Source: Tritonibacter scottomollicae (GTDB lineage: Bacteria; Pseudomonadota; Alphaproteobacteria; Rhodobacterales; Rhodobacteraceae). From it: a DNA stretch of 64,000 bases. Both the position numbers and the translations under genes were made by a program. Shown here piece by piece: positions 28,609 through 36,599 of this stretch. Location of the stretch: NCBI RefSeq assembly GCF_003003215.1, contig NZ_PVUF01000008.1, positions 1-64,000 of the forward strand, read 5' to 3'. The notes below the pieces were generated by a model, which was given only the letters and a program-made list of their open reading frames with translations, was not told the DNA's origin and ran no database searches. The stretch's first letter is position 1. Each line of letters begins with the position of its first letter.

Positions 28609-29304
28609 TTAGCTCTCTGGCGTGCTCAACAGCATCAGGCGATGCGGGTCTGTGATCACGATGTGCTTGCGTCGTGAGGCAACAATCCCGTCACGCTCCC
28701 ATGCGGACAGCAAGCGGCTAACCGTATGCAGCGTGGTTCCGGTCATCTCGGAGATATTGAGCCGTGTGATGGGGAAGGCGATCTCGATTCCTTGATCCGT
28801 TTTGCGCCCCGACTGGTTCACAAGACGCAGCAGTGCTGTCGCAATTCTCTGTTCGACCGCCTGAGTGGCAAGCTCTGTGATCCGGCTTTGCATTTCGCCG
28901 AGCCGCTCGCCGAGGGTTCTGTAGCTTTCGGTCGCAAACCCCTGATACCGGGTGGTGAAATCTGCCCAGAGGCGGACCGGCCATGACAGCGCAATGGACT
29001 CAACCACAGAAATGGCCGTGGCAGGGTAAGTGTCCCGGCTGAGGGCAGGGGCAATGCCAAAGAGCTGTCCCGGTGAAATATGCAACGCGATGATTTGCTC
29101 GCCGGTTGGCGTGACTTTGACGACGCGGATGTAGCCGTCGAGCAGCAGATAGAACCGCTCTGCGTCATGACCTTCGTGAAAGAACTCTGTGCCGGCTTCG
29201 ACCCGCTTTGGTGTGGCCTGATCCAGAATTTCGCGAATATCCCCGCGCTGCAGGAGACTGAAAGGGGGTAATCCCGCGAGCAGGCTTTCGTCGAGCTGTT
29301 TCAA
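28609..29304 (-). CDS. nnrR: Crp/Fnr-family regulator, NnrR-like
   Basis: 231 residues: a cyclic-nucleotide-like sensor domain (FHEGHDAERFYLLLDGYIRV), the long dimer helix, and a winged helix-turn-helix with ISEMTGTTLHTVSRLLSAWE. The N-terminus lacks the four-Cys cluster of Fnr, so it should not bind an oxygen-sensing iron-sulphur cluster. Its place between nor and nir genes fits NnrR, the nitric-oxide-responsive activator of nirK and nor. The recognition helix predicts TTG-N8-CAA sites, of which four are found nearby. Confidence 0.85.
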   Translation of the reverse strand: MKQLDESLLAGLPPFSLLQRGDIREILDQATPKRVEAGTEFFHEGHDAERFYLLLDGYIRVVKVTPTGEQIIALHISPGQLFGIAPALSRDTYPATAISVVESIALSWPVRLWADFTTRYQGFATESYRTLGERLGEMQSRITELATQAVEQRIATALLRLVNQSGRKTDQGIEIAFPITRLNISEMTGTTLHTVSRLLSAWERDGIVASRRKHIVITDPHRLMLLSTPES

Positions 29305-29419
29305 AGCGGCCTCTTGCTGGCGTCAGTCAGATCTTACTGAGCAGCGACCTATCAGAAAATCACGGTTTGGACATCGGAGAAAATTTCGAATCCGCCTTTG
29401 CCCGACTATCCTGCATCAC

Positions 29420-30115
29420 TCAAGTGTTGGCCACACCCTGTTCGGTCATGATCATGTCGAGCCTGATGTCATGTGGCTGAGGGTGGATTGTTGCGATCCG
29501 GGATTGCAGCAGTCCGATCCCGATCACAATGGGGGCTGAGTTCAGACTCGCAAGCGTACGATCAAAGTAGCCGCCGCCATACCCAAGCCGATAGCCATCC
29601 GCGCTCCAGCCCACGCAAGGGGCCAATAGAATATCAGGCGTTTGTTCCGGAGCGTCTGCCGGCGGCACCGGGATATTCCAATCACCACGTACCATGCGCG
29701 TTGCGGGTGTCCAGCGCCGAAATACCAGTGGTGCGGCTCGCGTTTCCACCACCTGCAACGCGATCTCGGTGCCTGCGTTGTATAGCTCCGTCATCAGGGG
29801 GCGTAAATCCAGCTCCCCCTTGATTGGCCAATAGGCTGATACCACCGGCGTGCGCGTGCCTTCCATATGTCGAGCGAGCAGCTGTTGCAGGTGCTGCGCC
29901 AGTTGAACTGCCAACATGTGTCGCTCAGTTGCAGAGATCGCCATGCGAAGACCTCGGAGGCGCTGGCGTTCTGCCCGCCGCCAACTGGGTACGTCCTGCG
30001 CTTGTGTCGGTGGCCCTGCAGGGTGCCATAGATGATCCACCTCCAGTTCGCTCGATGCGCAGGGAGGTGATGAATAGTGTGCAGTCTCTTTGTGCTCTCG
30101 GTCCGTGTCGCCCAT
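29420..30115 (-). CDS. 5-formyltetrahydrofolate cyclo-ligase family protein
   Basis: 231 residues. The family core is clear: RRAERQRLRGLRMA near the start, PIKGELDLRPLM, and the ATP-site loop GYRLGYGGGYFDRTL near residues 172-186. The known reaction is ATP-dependent conversion of 5-formyl-THF to 5,10-methenyl-THF. An N-terminal extension of about 45 residues before the core is unusual. It sits between nnrR and hemN in the denitrification cluster and diverges from hemN; why it is there is unclear. It may not be the housekeeping copy. Confidence 0.85.
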   Translation of the reverse strand: MGDTDREHKETAHYSSPPCASSELEVDHLWHPAGPPTQAQDVPSWRRAERQRLRGLRMAISATERHMLAVQLAQHLQQLLARHMEGTRTPVVSAYWPIKGELDLRPLMTELYNAGTEIALQVVETRAAPLVFRRWTPATRMVRGDWNIPVPPADAPEQTPDILLAPCVGWSADGYRLGYGGGYFDRTLASLNSAPIVIGIGLLQSRIATIHPQPHDIRLDMIMTEQGVANT

Positions 30116-30275
30116 GTCTCTTCCCGATGATCTGCGTCACCCTTTCAAGAACACTGAATTGGACGGCGCAGTTCAAGAGCGGAGTCTTGATGCCGTGATC
30201 AGCCAACCCAATGATGGCACGCCAGATCAGCGGCCAGACACACGCATTGCGAATTTTGAGATTTGAGCGCGAATA

Positions 30276-30289
30276 TTGATCCCAAACAA
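30276..30289. promoter_or_regulatory. FNR-type box upstream of hemN
   Basis: TTGATCCCAAACAA keeps a perfect TTGAT half-site and the TTG-N8-CAA spacing. It is centred 41 bp before the hemN ATG, close for a class II site, so the transcript would need a very short leader. Confidence 0.45.
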
Positions 30290-30323
30290 AGTCCCGTCCT
30301 GGGGTCTGGCGCAGGGTCGCCCC

Positions 30324-31679
30324 ATGAAACAGATTGATCGCCTTCGAGCCCATGGCCTTTTTGAGGCACGGGTGCCCCGCTACACCTCATATCCAACCGC
30401 GCCTGTGTTTGCGCCCGAGATCGGCAGCATGGAGCAGACCGAAGCCCTAAGTGCGCTTGATCCCGGAGATCCGGTATCTGTCTACCTGCATATCCCTTTT
30501 TGCGAGCGGTTGTGCTGGTTTTGCGCCTGCCGCACGCAGGGGACCAAGACGCTCAGCCCGGTTGAAAGCTATATCGCGACGCTGGAGCAGGAGCTGGCGC
30601 TGCTGAAGCGCATCCTGCCTGCGGGTCTGCGCATGGGGCGGATGCATTGGGGCGGCGGGACGCCAACCATCCTGCCACCAGAGCTGATCCATCGGCTGGC
30701 ACAAGCCGTAAAGGCGGTGATCCCGCCAACCGGGGATTGGGAGTTTTCGGTGGAAATCGATCCGACCATGGTGGATCGCCACAAGATCGCAGCATTTGCT
30801 GCGGAGGGGATGAATCGGGCCTCGCTCGGGATCCAGGATTTTGACTCCAAGGTGCAAAACGCCATAGGCCGCCTTCAGCCGTTTGATGTCACCCGGCACT
30901 GCGTGGAGGATCTGCGCGCGGCAGGCATTCAGTCCCTGAACGCCGATCTAGTCTATGGTCTGCCACATCAGGATATCACCCGACTGGATGATACGGTTTC
31001 AAAGGTGCTGGATCTGGCGCCGGATCGGATTGCGCTCTTTGGGTATGCGCATGTGCCATGGATGTCCAAACGACAGCGGTTGATTGATGAGAAATCCTTG
31101 CCCAAAGAGGTGGAGCGTTTTCATCTCGCTGAATACGCTGCAACGCGGTTCAGGGATGCAGGCTATCGCAGCATCGGGATTGATCATTTCTCCAAACCTG
31201 ATGACGGGCTGGCCCGTGCCATGGAGACAGGGCGGCTGCGGCGAAATTTTCAAGGATATGTGGATGATAGCTGCTCCACCCTGATTGGGTTGGGCGCGTC
31301 TTCGGTGTCGCGACTGCCCACCGGCTATATCCAGAATGCATCCGCCACCCCTGCCTATGTTCAGCGTATTGAGGCCGGAGAACTAGCTGGAGCACGAGGC
31401 CACATGATGAGCCATACAGACCTTTTGCGCGCCCGCGCCATCGAGATGATCATGTGTGATTTCCAGCTCGATTTCGCGGAGCTGTCCAGAGAATTCGGCG
31501 CTCTTGCGGAAGCGTTGCGACCAGAAACCGCCCTTGTGATTGATCGCTTCGACGGCATGGTACAGGTGCGGTACGATGGGTTTGAGATACTGCCAGAGGG
31601 CCGGGCGCTGACGCGGATCATCGCCAGCTGTTTTGATGCCTATGCACCGATGAACGGTCGTTACAGTCAGGCGTCGTGA
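30324..31679 (+). CDS. hemN: Oxygen-independent coproporphyrinogen III oxidase
   Basis: 451 residues. A radical-SAM enzyme: the CxxxCxxC cluster reads CERLCWFC in HIPFCERLCWFCAC, preceded by YTSYPTAPVF and followed by HWGGGTPTIL. It decarboxylates coproporphyrinogen III to protoporphyrinogen IX without oxygen and feeds haem synthesis for NorCB under anoxic denitrification. I chose the ATG at 30324; an in-frame TTG at 30276 overlaps the FNR box. The 3' end overlaps nirV, convergent, by 13 bp. Confidence 0.94.
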   Translation: MKQIDRLRAHGLFEARVPRYTSYPTAPVFAPEIGSMEQTEALSALDPGDPVSVYLHIPFCERLCWFCACRTQGTKTLSPVESYIATLEQELALLKRILPAGLRMGRMHWGGGTPTILPPELIHRLAQAVKAVIPPTGDWEFSVEIDPTMVDRHKIAAFAAEGMNRASLGIQDFDSKVQNAIGRLQPFDVTRHCVEDLRAAGIQSLNADLVYGLPHQDITRLDDTVSKVLDLAPDRIALFGYAHVPWMSKRQRLIDEKSLPKEVERFHLAEYAATRFRDAGYRSIGIDHFSKPDDGLARAMETGRLRRNFQGYVDDSCSTLIGLGASSVSRLPTGYIQNASATPAYVQRIEAGELAGARGHMMSHTDLLRARAIEMIMCDFQLDFAELSREFGALAEALRPETALVIDRFDGMVQVRYDGFEILPEGRALTRIIASCFDAYAPMNGRYSQAS

Positions 31680-32533
31680 CCGGGGCGCATCCTTTGCCAC
31701 AAAGGCCACCACCAGGGTTCGGGAGCCTCAGCGTGTTCCCGAACCAGACGAAACCCCAAATGATCCGGTGGCAATCCTACGGCACAGCCGCCGACGCTGG
31801 CGTCGCGGACAAAATCGACGATTGCCGCGCGATGGATGCCGCCTGCAATGCGAACCCAGCAATAGGGTTCGCTCTCTCGAACGGTGCCGTCCGGGTGCAG
31901 TGAGCCACTTTGCATACAGCCATCGGTCCATTCCCAGACATTGCCTGATATATCTGCAATACCACGTGAGTTGAGGCCAAATCCGCCCGCCGGGCGCAAC
32001 GCAGGACTGGCGGTTCTACGCAGCAAAGTTCCTGCCGCGTATTGGGCCAGCATGCGTTGTCCGGGGTCCATCTCCCGGGTGTCAGGGGCCGCATCCCCAT
32101 AACGCTCGCCTGCGGCCAGCTGCCATTCCATGTCGCTGGGAAGGCGCCAGTTTTCGCCGGTTTTGCGGGAGTACCAAGTTGCGTAGGCGTTGGCGTCTTC
32201 CCAGTTTACATGGGTTTGCGGATAATCCCCGCCCATTGCTGGCACCGGGGGGCAAGCCCCAGCGGAGACACATGCAGCATATTCTCGGCGACTGACTTGG
32301 TATTTCATGATGGAAAATCCCGCGACCTCAATCACGTAAGGACGTGGTGAGCGCGATTTTCCATTCTCGACAAAATTGCCAAACGGGCGGTAGCTGATGC
32401 GCCCGCTGGGAACCTCAATGAGGTCCACCTCTGGTGACAGGCTGGGGGAGGGGGCACGGGTCAAAACCGCGATGCCCAATGCGATCAAAGCCACAAGGCT
32501 CGTGGCAACAACACTCTTGAATGATGGTTTCAT
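31667..32533 (-). CDS. nirV: NirV-like SUMF1/FGE-domain protein
   Basis: 288 residues with an N-terminal membrane anchor or signal (VVATSLVALIALGIAVLTRA) and the formylglycine-generating-enzyme-like fold: VSRREYAACVSAG, HVNWEDANAYATWYSRKTG, WRLPSDMEWQLAA, GNVWEWTDGC, and LGFRLVRE at the end. NirV proteins are encoded next to copper nitrite reductase in several alphaproteobacteria; their role is unresolved, perhaps NirK maturation. It follows nirK by 72 bp on the same strand. Confidence 0.88.
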   Translation of the reverse strand: MKPSFKSVVATSLVALIALGIAVLTRAPSPSLSPEVDLIEVPSGRISYRPFGNFVENGKSRSPRPYVIEVAGFSIMKYQVSRREYAACVSAGACPPVPAMGGDYPQTHVNWEDANAYATWYSRKTGENWRLPSDMEWQLAAGERYGDAAPDTREMDPGQRMLAQYAAGTLLRRTASPALRPAGGFGLNSRGIADISGNVWEWTDGCMQSGSLHPDGTVRESEPYCWVRIAGGIHRAAIVDFVRDASVGGCAVGLPPDHLGFRLVREHAEAPEPWWWPLWQRMRPGHDA

Positions 32534-32560
32534 CGGTGATCTCCCAAGCGCTGCAAAGAC

Positions 32561-32577
32561 GGCCGGTGGGGCCGGCC
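32561..32577 (-). promoter_or_regulatory. Intercistronic hairpin between nirK and nirV
   Basis: GGCCGG and CCGGCC form a perfect 6-bp stem around TGGGG. No T-run follows in the minus direction, so it may damp readthrough or protect the nirK mRNA 3' end. Confidence 0.45.
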
Positions 32578-32605
32578 GACCTTGTGCTTCTATAAAACCT
32601 GTGGG

Positions 32606-33754
32606 TTATGGGAGTGCGGTCTTGCCTTCATAGGCTGCGTCATAGGCTGTTGGCGCTTCGACCTGCTCCATCAGATCGTTGTTCCAATCGCCGTCCACCA
32701 CGACATGCGCGGTTGCGCCTAGGTTTACCGCCTCGATCAGGTTGTGGTTCACATAGGCGTAGACGCCCGGCTGCAAAAACTCGTAAAGCGCTGCCCCCGC
32801 AGACCCGCCGCGGATGAACCAAGTTTCAAGGTCGCGCTCCGGTGGGTTGTTGAATTTCCCGGTTTCCCAGACCAGATCCCCATGCCCGCCGATCAAATGC
32901 GGGCGAGAGTCGCGATTGGCTTGCGAGTGTACGAACAGAACCTTCTCGCCTTGTGATGCGTGCAATGCATTGTCACCAGTCAACGCGCCGACTTTACCGT
33001 TGAACACCACGTGGCTCGGGATCAGGCCATTCATGACATCCAGCGTGTCGGGATAGCTCTCGCCGACATCTTCAAAGCGTTTGTATTCTCCGTTTTCATC
33101 CTTCGGGATGTAGAAATCATTCTCGCCGATGTAGAACACGCGATCATAGCTGACGGGGGTGCCATTGTGATCCTTCAGACCATCGCGGGGCAGCACCATG
33201 ATCGCGCCCGACATCCCACTGACGACGTGCCATGGGATCATGGGGCCACCCGGCGCACAGTGATAGACAAAGGTGCCCGGACGTGTTGCCTTGAACCGCA
33301 ATGTTGTCTTCTCACCGGGATTGACCAGCGTCAGAGAACCACCGCCAAGGGCACCGGTTGCTGAGTGGAAGTCAATGTTATGCTGCATGAGATTTTCAGG
33401 AGAATTGTAGAGCGTAAGTTCGACATAATCACCTTCATGTACGACCATCAGAGGTCCTGGTACTGACCCGTTGAAGGTCATGGCCTGTAGGTAGGCACCG
33501 CTATCGACTTCGATCTCCTTTTCAACGATCTGCATCTCGAATTCGATAATTTGCGGCTCTGTCGAAGCCACCTGCTCGTGCTCGTGAACCATCGGAGGGC
33601 GCACTAATTTACGTTTCACCCGCTTGAGCTTAGACAGATCAGCTGGTGGGACCATGGATGTGTCCATGATCTCCTCTGCTTGAGCAGTTTTGTGAAGTAC
33701 GGGTATCGCTGCAATCCCTGCGGCCCCAATAAGCGCGGCGCGTCTGGTAAGCAT
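32606..33754 (-). CDS. nirK: Copper-containing nitrite reductase
   Basis: 382 residues. The N-terminus has a Tat-like signal ([19 protein letters not shown]). Two cupredoxin domains: type 1 copper ligands H125 (MQHNIDFH), C166 (YHCAPGG), H176 (PWHVV) and M181; type 2 ligands H130, H165 and a His in domain 2. It reduces nitrite to NO in the periplasm using pseudoazurin or cytochrome c. Upstream lies a TTG-N8-CAA box. The ATG follows AAAGGAGATAAG. Together with nor it gives nitrite to N2O. Confidence 0.97.
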   Translation of the reverse strand: MLTRRAALIGAAGIAAIPVLHKTAQAEEIMDTSMVPPADLSKLKRVKRKLVRPPMVHEHEQVASTEPQIIEFEMQIVEKEIEVDSGAYLQAMTFNGSVPGPLMVVHEGDYVELTLYNSPENLMQHNIDFHSATGALGGGSLTLVNPGEKTTLRFKATRPGTFVYHCAPGGPMIPWHVVSGMSGAIMVLPRDGLKDHNGTPVSYDRVFYIGENDFYIPKDENGEYKRFEDVGESYPDTLDVMNGLIPSHVVFNGKVGALTGDNALHASQGEKVLFVHSQANRDSRPHLIGGHGDLVWETGKFNNPPERDLETWFIRGGSAGAALYEFLQPGVYAYVNHNLIEAVNLGATAHVVVDGDWNNDLMEQVEAPTAYDAAYEGKTALP

Positions 33755-33820
33755 GTCCTTATCTCCTTTTCATGCATGTATGATTAGCTTGAAAGGTATG
33801 CGGAGATTTGGATGTGAACG

Positions 33821-33834
33821 TTGATCAGGGACAA
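33821..33834. promoter_or_regulatory. FNR/NnrR-type box upstream of nirK
   Basis: TTGATCAGGGACAA combines a TTGAT half-site with GACAA, the complement of the TTGTC NnrR half. It is centred 73 bp before the nirK ATG, similar to norC (67 bp). Confidence 0.6.
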
Positions 33835-34192
33835 CCTTCGATAAGGATATCACCTGATGGACTGCTATGGTCAGGACTTCGGCAACGGGTCGACTCCAGT
33901 TAAGGCGTTTCGCGCAAAAAGACCGATGCCGCTGTAGCAAGAAGCGGCTCTTTCCCGCGCCTGCTCCTAATCGTCACGCCAACCTGGAATGAGGTCCTTC
34001 GGGCATACGCGATATGCCGCCTCCGTGAGCGCCGTTCATTACCTGAATGTGGGCTCTCGCCGTGACCTTGGGGGTAAAATCCCGCATGGATGGTATTTTC
34101 GAGAGAAGGGCGGGGGCGCTTCAAATGAAGCGCCTCACCAGTATCGCACCAACACTGCGCTGCTCTGCCGCATGCACCCAGCGGAAAGTCAG
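33835..34192. other. Stretch without a confident gene
   Basis: This separates the nirK promoter from the recombinase cassette. Open frames exist on both strands (for example 33900-34196 on the minus strand) but none shows a family pattern. It may hold the 3' boundary of the recombinase cassette. Confidence 0.4.
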
Positions 34193-35800
34193 TCACTCTA
34201 GCACGTCATCATCCAATGCTGCTTCTCGCTTTCTCACCAAAATCCGTGCAGCCCTATGTTCGGGAGACCCAGGAACCAGAGCATGGAAGAAATATTTGAG
34301 CAGGAGTTCCTTCTCATCATCTGAGGTCTGATCTTCCTCCTTGAGTGAGCCTAGAACTTGCAGCCGGGTCCCATCAGTCATTTTTCCGTAGTGGGTATCC
34401 GTGACGACGACGCTCTCATGTCCGAGGTTCAAAGACCATGCTTTGCGTTCCTCGGCACGGGTGCAGAGTTTGTCGCCCAGCGCTTTGAGGCAATGACGCG
34501 CGGAATGGGGAGAGAAGGATTTTCCCAACCCAGTGCTTGCTATCCGAAATGCCCGGTTCACCACGCCGTTTGTTTGCAAGGTCGGAACAGGATCAGTGCC
34601 GACCTTGGGCCTGTAGAGATATTTGGCGTCAGGAAAGAGCGCATCATCGCTTTCAAACCCATCGTTGGCTAGCTCCTCTTTCCAGCTTTCCACAATATCA
34701 TGAAACGCGTCAGGAACCGGAAACCATCGGATAACGAAGCTTTTTCCGTTTTTTGCGCGCATATCGCGTGCATCTTGCACAGCCGTTTTTGCGACGCAAT
34801 CAATGTGCTTCAGCCGCATTGTAGACAGGGCAGCCGCCCGCAGGCCCGTGACGAATGCGCCTGCAACTATCGCCCGGTCTCGACGCTGGGTGCGTGTGAT
34901 CGTTGGCATAGATTGGATCATCGTCAGGGCCTCGTCTATCGACGGATAGATCTTATCCGGTCGTGCCAGAACCCTTGCCATCTTCTGGCGTGGCAGGGCG
35001 AAGTATTCGAACAGATTGGCGCTGAGCCTTCGATATCCGTCCTGCTTGCCGAGCCACTTGAAGAACGCTGCCAGGTGCGATGCGCGATGACGAATTGTGG
35101 ATGCGCTGAAACCTCCTGCCTCCCGTGGTAACTCGCCTTTCTCTAGCAGCCATTTACGGTATTTCCCGACGTCCTTGTCCTTGGTCAGTGAGAAGCACTG
35201 GCCCTCAAAGAAGTCCTCGAAATCGCGGATCGACGCCAAGTGAGCATCCACAGTTTTGCTGTCATAGCGGCCCGCATATAGTTGCCAGTCGTGGATTATT
35301 CTATCGTTCATAGATGGGTTTTCAGGGAGTCGAAGGGGTGTATTTGTCCCAACACAAACCTGCTCTTCCGCTTGACCTTCGTCTATTTCAGTCAGGTTAG
35401 CGTTGGTACGGATCGCTTCCTGCAATCGGTCATGCTTCGTCGCATCCAGTAGCTTCATCACCGCCGCACCGCACTCTGAGCAGGCACCTAAAGCCATCCA
35501 GCTCGTCTTCTTGGTTTGCCTGAGGTTGAGGCTGGGCATATGAGGAAACACGGCAACTTTGCATGACATGCAGAGGAATTGCCCCACCCGCAAGTTTTTG
35601 CGCCCCTGAGCGCGCCGAGCGATGTGAAACCTGTTGAGTTCACACCCTCGGAAGAGTTGAGGCCCTGTTCCATGTGACGGTGTGAGGCCTGTGCCCACCC
35701 AGTTCGAAACAGTATTGCGGCAGATGTCATAGAGTTCCATGACCTCGCTGACGTCATAAACGCGATGACCTTTTGCACGGATCTTATATCGCCGACTCAT
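34193..35800 (-). CDS. Tyrosine recombinase with HTH and zinc-ribbon N-terminus
   Basis: 535 residues. Residues about 16-48 look like a MerR/AlpA-type helix-turn-helix (VSEVMELYDICRNTVSNWVG). A four-cysteine ribbon follows (C77, C80, C107, C110). A core-binding domain leads to the catalytic domain with the full set R321 (TGLRAAAL), a Lys near 353, H432-R435-H436 (HSARH), H461 (LGHES) and Y471 (THYG). It should cut and join DNA via Tyr471. It is the last gene of a three-gene cassette behind two AlpA-like regulators, overlapping the middle one by one base. Such an N-terminus is unlike ordinary phage integrases. Confidence 0.82.
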   Translation of the reverse strand: MSRRYKIRAKGHRVYDVSEVMELYDICRNTVSNWVGTGLTPSHGTGPQLFRGCELNRFHIARRAQGRKNLRVGQFLCMSCKVAVFPHMPSLNLRQTKKTSWMALGACSECGAAVMKLLDATKHDRLQEAIRTNANLTEIDEGQAEEQVCVGTNTPLRLPENPSMNDRIIHDWQLYAGRYDSKTVDAHLASIRDFEDFFEGQCFSLTKDKDVGKYRKWLLEKGELPREAGGFSASTIRHRASHLAAFFKWLGKQDGYRRLSANLFEYFALPRQKMARVLARPDKIYPSIDEALTMIQSMPTITRTQRRDRAIVAGAFVTGLRAAALSTMRLKHIDCVAKTAVQDARDMRAKNGKSFVIRWFPVPDAFHDIVESWKEELANDGFESDDALFPDAKYLYRPKVGTDPVPTLQTNGVVNRAFRIASTGLGKSFSPHSARHCLKALGDKLCTRAEERKAWSLNLGHESVVVTDTHYGKMTDGTRLQVLGSLKEEDQTSDDEKELLLKYFFHALVPGSPEHRAARILVRKREAALDDDVLE

Positions 35801-36189
35801 TAGTGCTTCCCTCCCTCGTCTTTCGAAGGCTTTTGGGGGGAATGCCGAGGGAGCTTGTGCTCAAAGGCCACGATCTCGTCCAGGCGCCAGCGTGAGGTGC
35901 CGGGAGATAACTTGACGGGTGTCGGGAAGTGTCCGGATCCTACCCACCGCCATATCGTTTGCCGAGTCACTCGGAAGCGGAGAGCGACATCTTGATCCGT
36001 CAGAAAGGCCACGCCGACATTTCCGTCGGAGGGCAAGCGGCGGGTGGCTTGCTTCTTCTTTGTCCGTTTCGGAGATTGTTGTTTGACCTCTGTAGAGGCC
36101 GACTCTGCGGGCGTAGCGTCATTGACGCCCAATCGATCAAAAAAATACGGTGCTTCATCCAGGTGAGGTTTGTCGTCACGTGACATCAT
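35800..36189 (-). CDS. AlpA/MerR-like helix-turn-helix protein
   Basis: 129 residues. After a basic, disordered N-terminal half (SPKRTKKKQATRRLPSDG), a small winged helix follows: FLTDQDVALRFRVTRQTIWR then WVGSGHFPTPVKLSPG and RWRLDEIVAFE, the AlpA pattern. AlpA proteins bind DNA to control integrase expression or act as excisionases. It overlaps both neighbours (ATGATG at its start; one base with the recombinase), so it works with them. Confidence 0.78.
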   Translation of the reverse strand: MMSRDDKPHLDEAPYFFDRLGVNDATPAESASTEVKQQSPKRTKKKQATRRLPSDGNVGVAFLTDQDVALRFRVTRQTIWRWVGSGHFPTPVKLSPGTSRWRLDEIVAFEHKLPRHSPQKPSKDEGGKH

Positions 36190-36398
36190 TCACCTCTCTG
36201 ATGCGGGTTGTGGGGCTGGCGTGTTTTGTCTTCCAGCCACGTTTGCACAACACTTGCGCGCCAGCCGACGGCGCGCTTGCTCAGCTTAATCGAAGCGGGA
36301 AACGTCCCCTCGCTCATCATGGCGTATAGGGTGCTGCGCGACAGGCCCGTCAGAGACATCACGTCTTTGCATCTCAGTATTCGGTCTGGGGTGTTCAT
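36186..36398 (-). CDS. AlpA-family regulator/excisionase
   Basis: About 70 residues from ATG 36398 (AGGA 7 nt before; ATG 36404 is also possible and the frame is open to 36503). ILRCKDVMSLTGLSRSTLYA then SEGTFPASIKLSKRAVGWR is a canonical AlpA fold, usually acting as an excision factor or activator of integrase genes. It is the first gene of the cassette and overlaps the next. Confidence 0.82.
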   Translation of the reverse strand: MNTPDRILRCKDVMSLTGLSRSTLYAMMSEGTFPASIKLSKRAVGWRASVVQTWLEDKTRQPHNPHQRGE

Positions 36399-36599
36399 AA
36401 CCATATCCTCTGTGTCGTCATTGGTGACAGGAGGAGATGCGCGAGCAGGATGCACGTTTCCTCCCGCCAAGCGGGGCGCTCCTTGCGGAGCAGGAAACGA
36501 CACATCTTGCGTCGTTATGATAGGTGGATACTAAATGAGCTGTTTATGCTCGGCAAGCCTCTTTAGTGCCCTTTGGACATAAACAGAATATCTAGAGTC

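Noticed and set aside
33900-34196. Possible 98-residue protein beside the recombinase cassette
   Set aside because: Open on both strands, Arg/His-rich, no ribosome-binding site or family pattern; left as noncoding.
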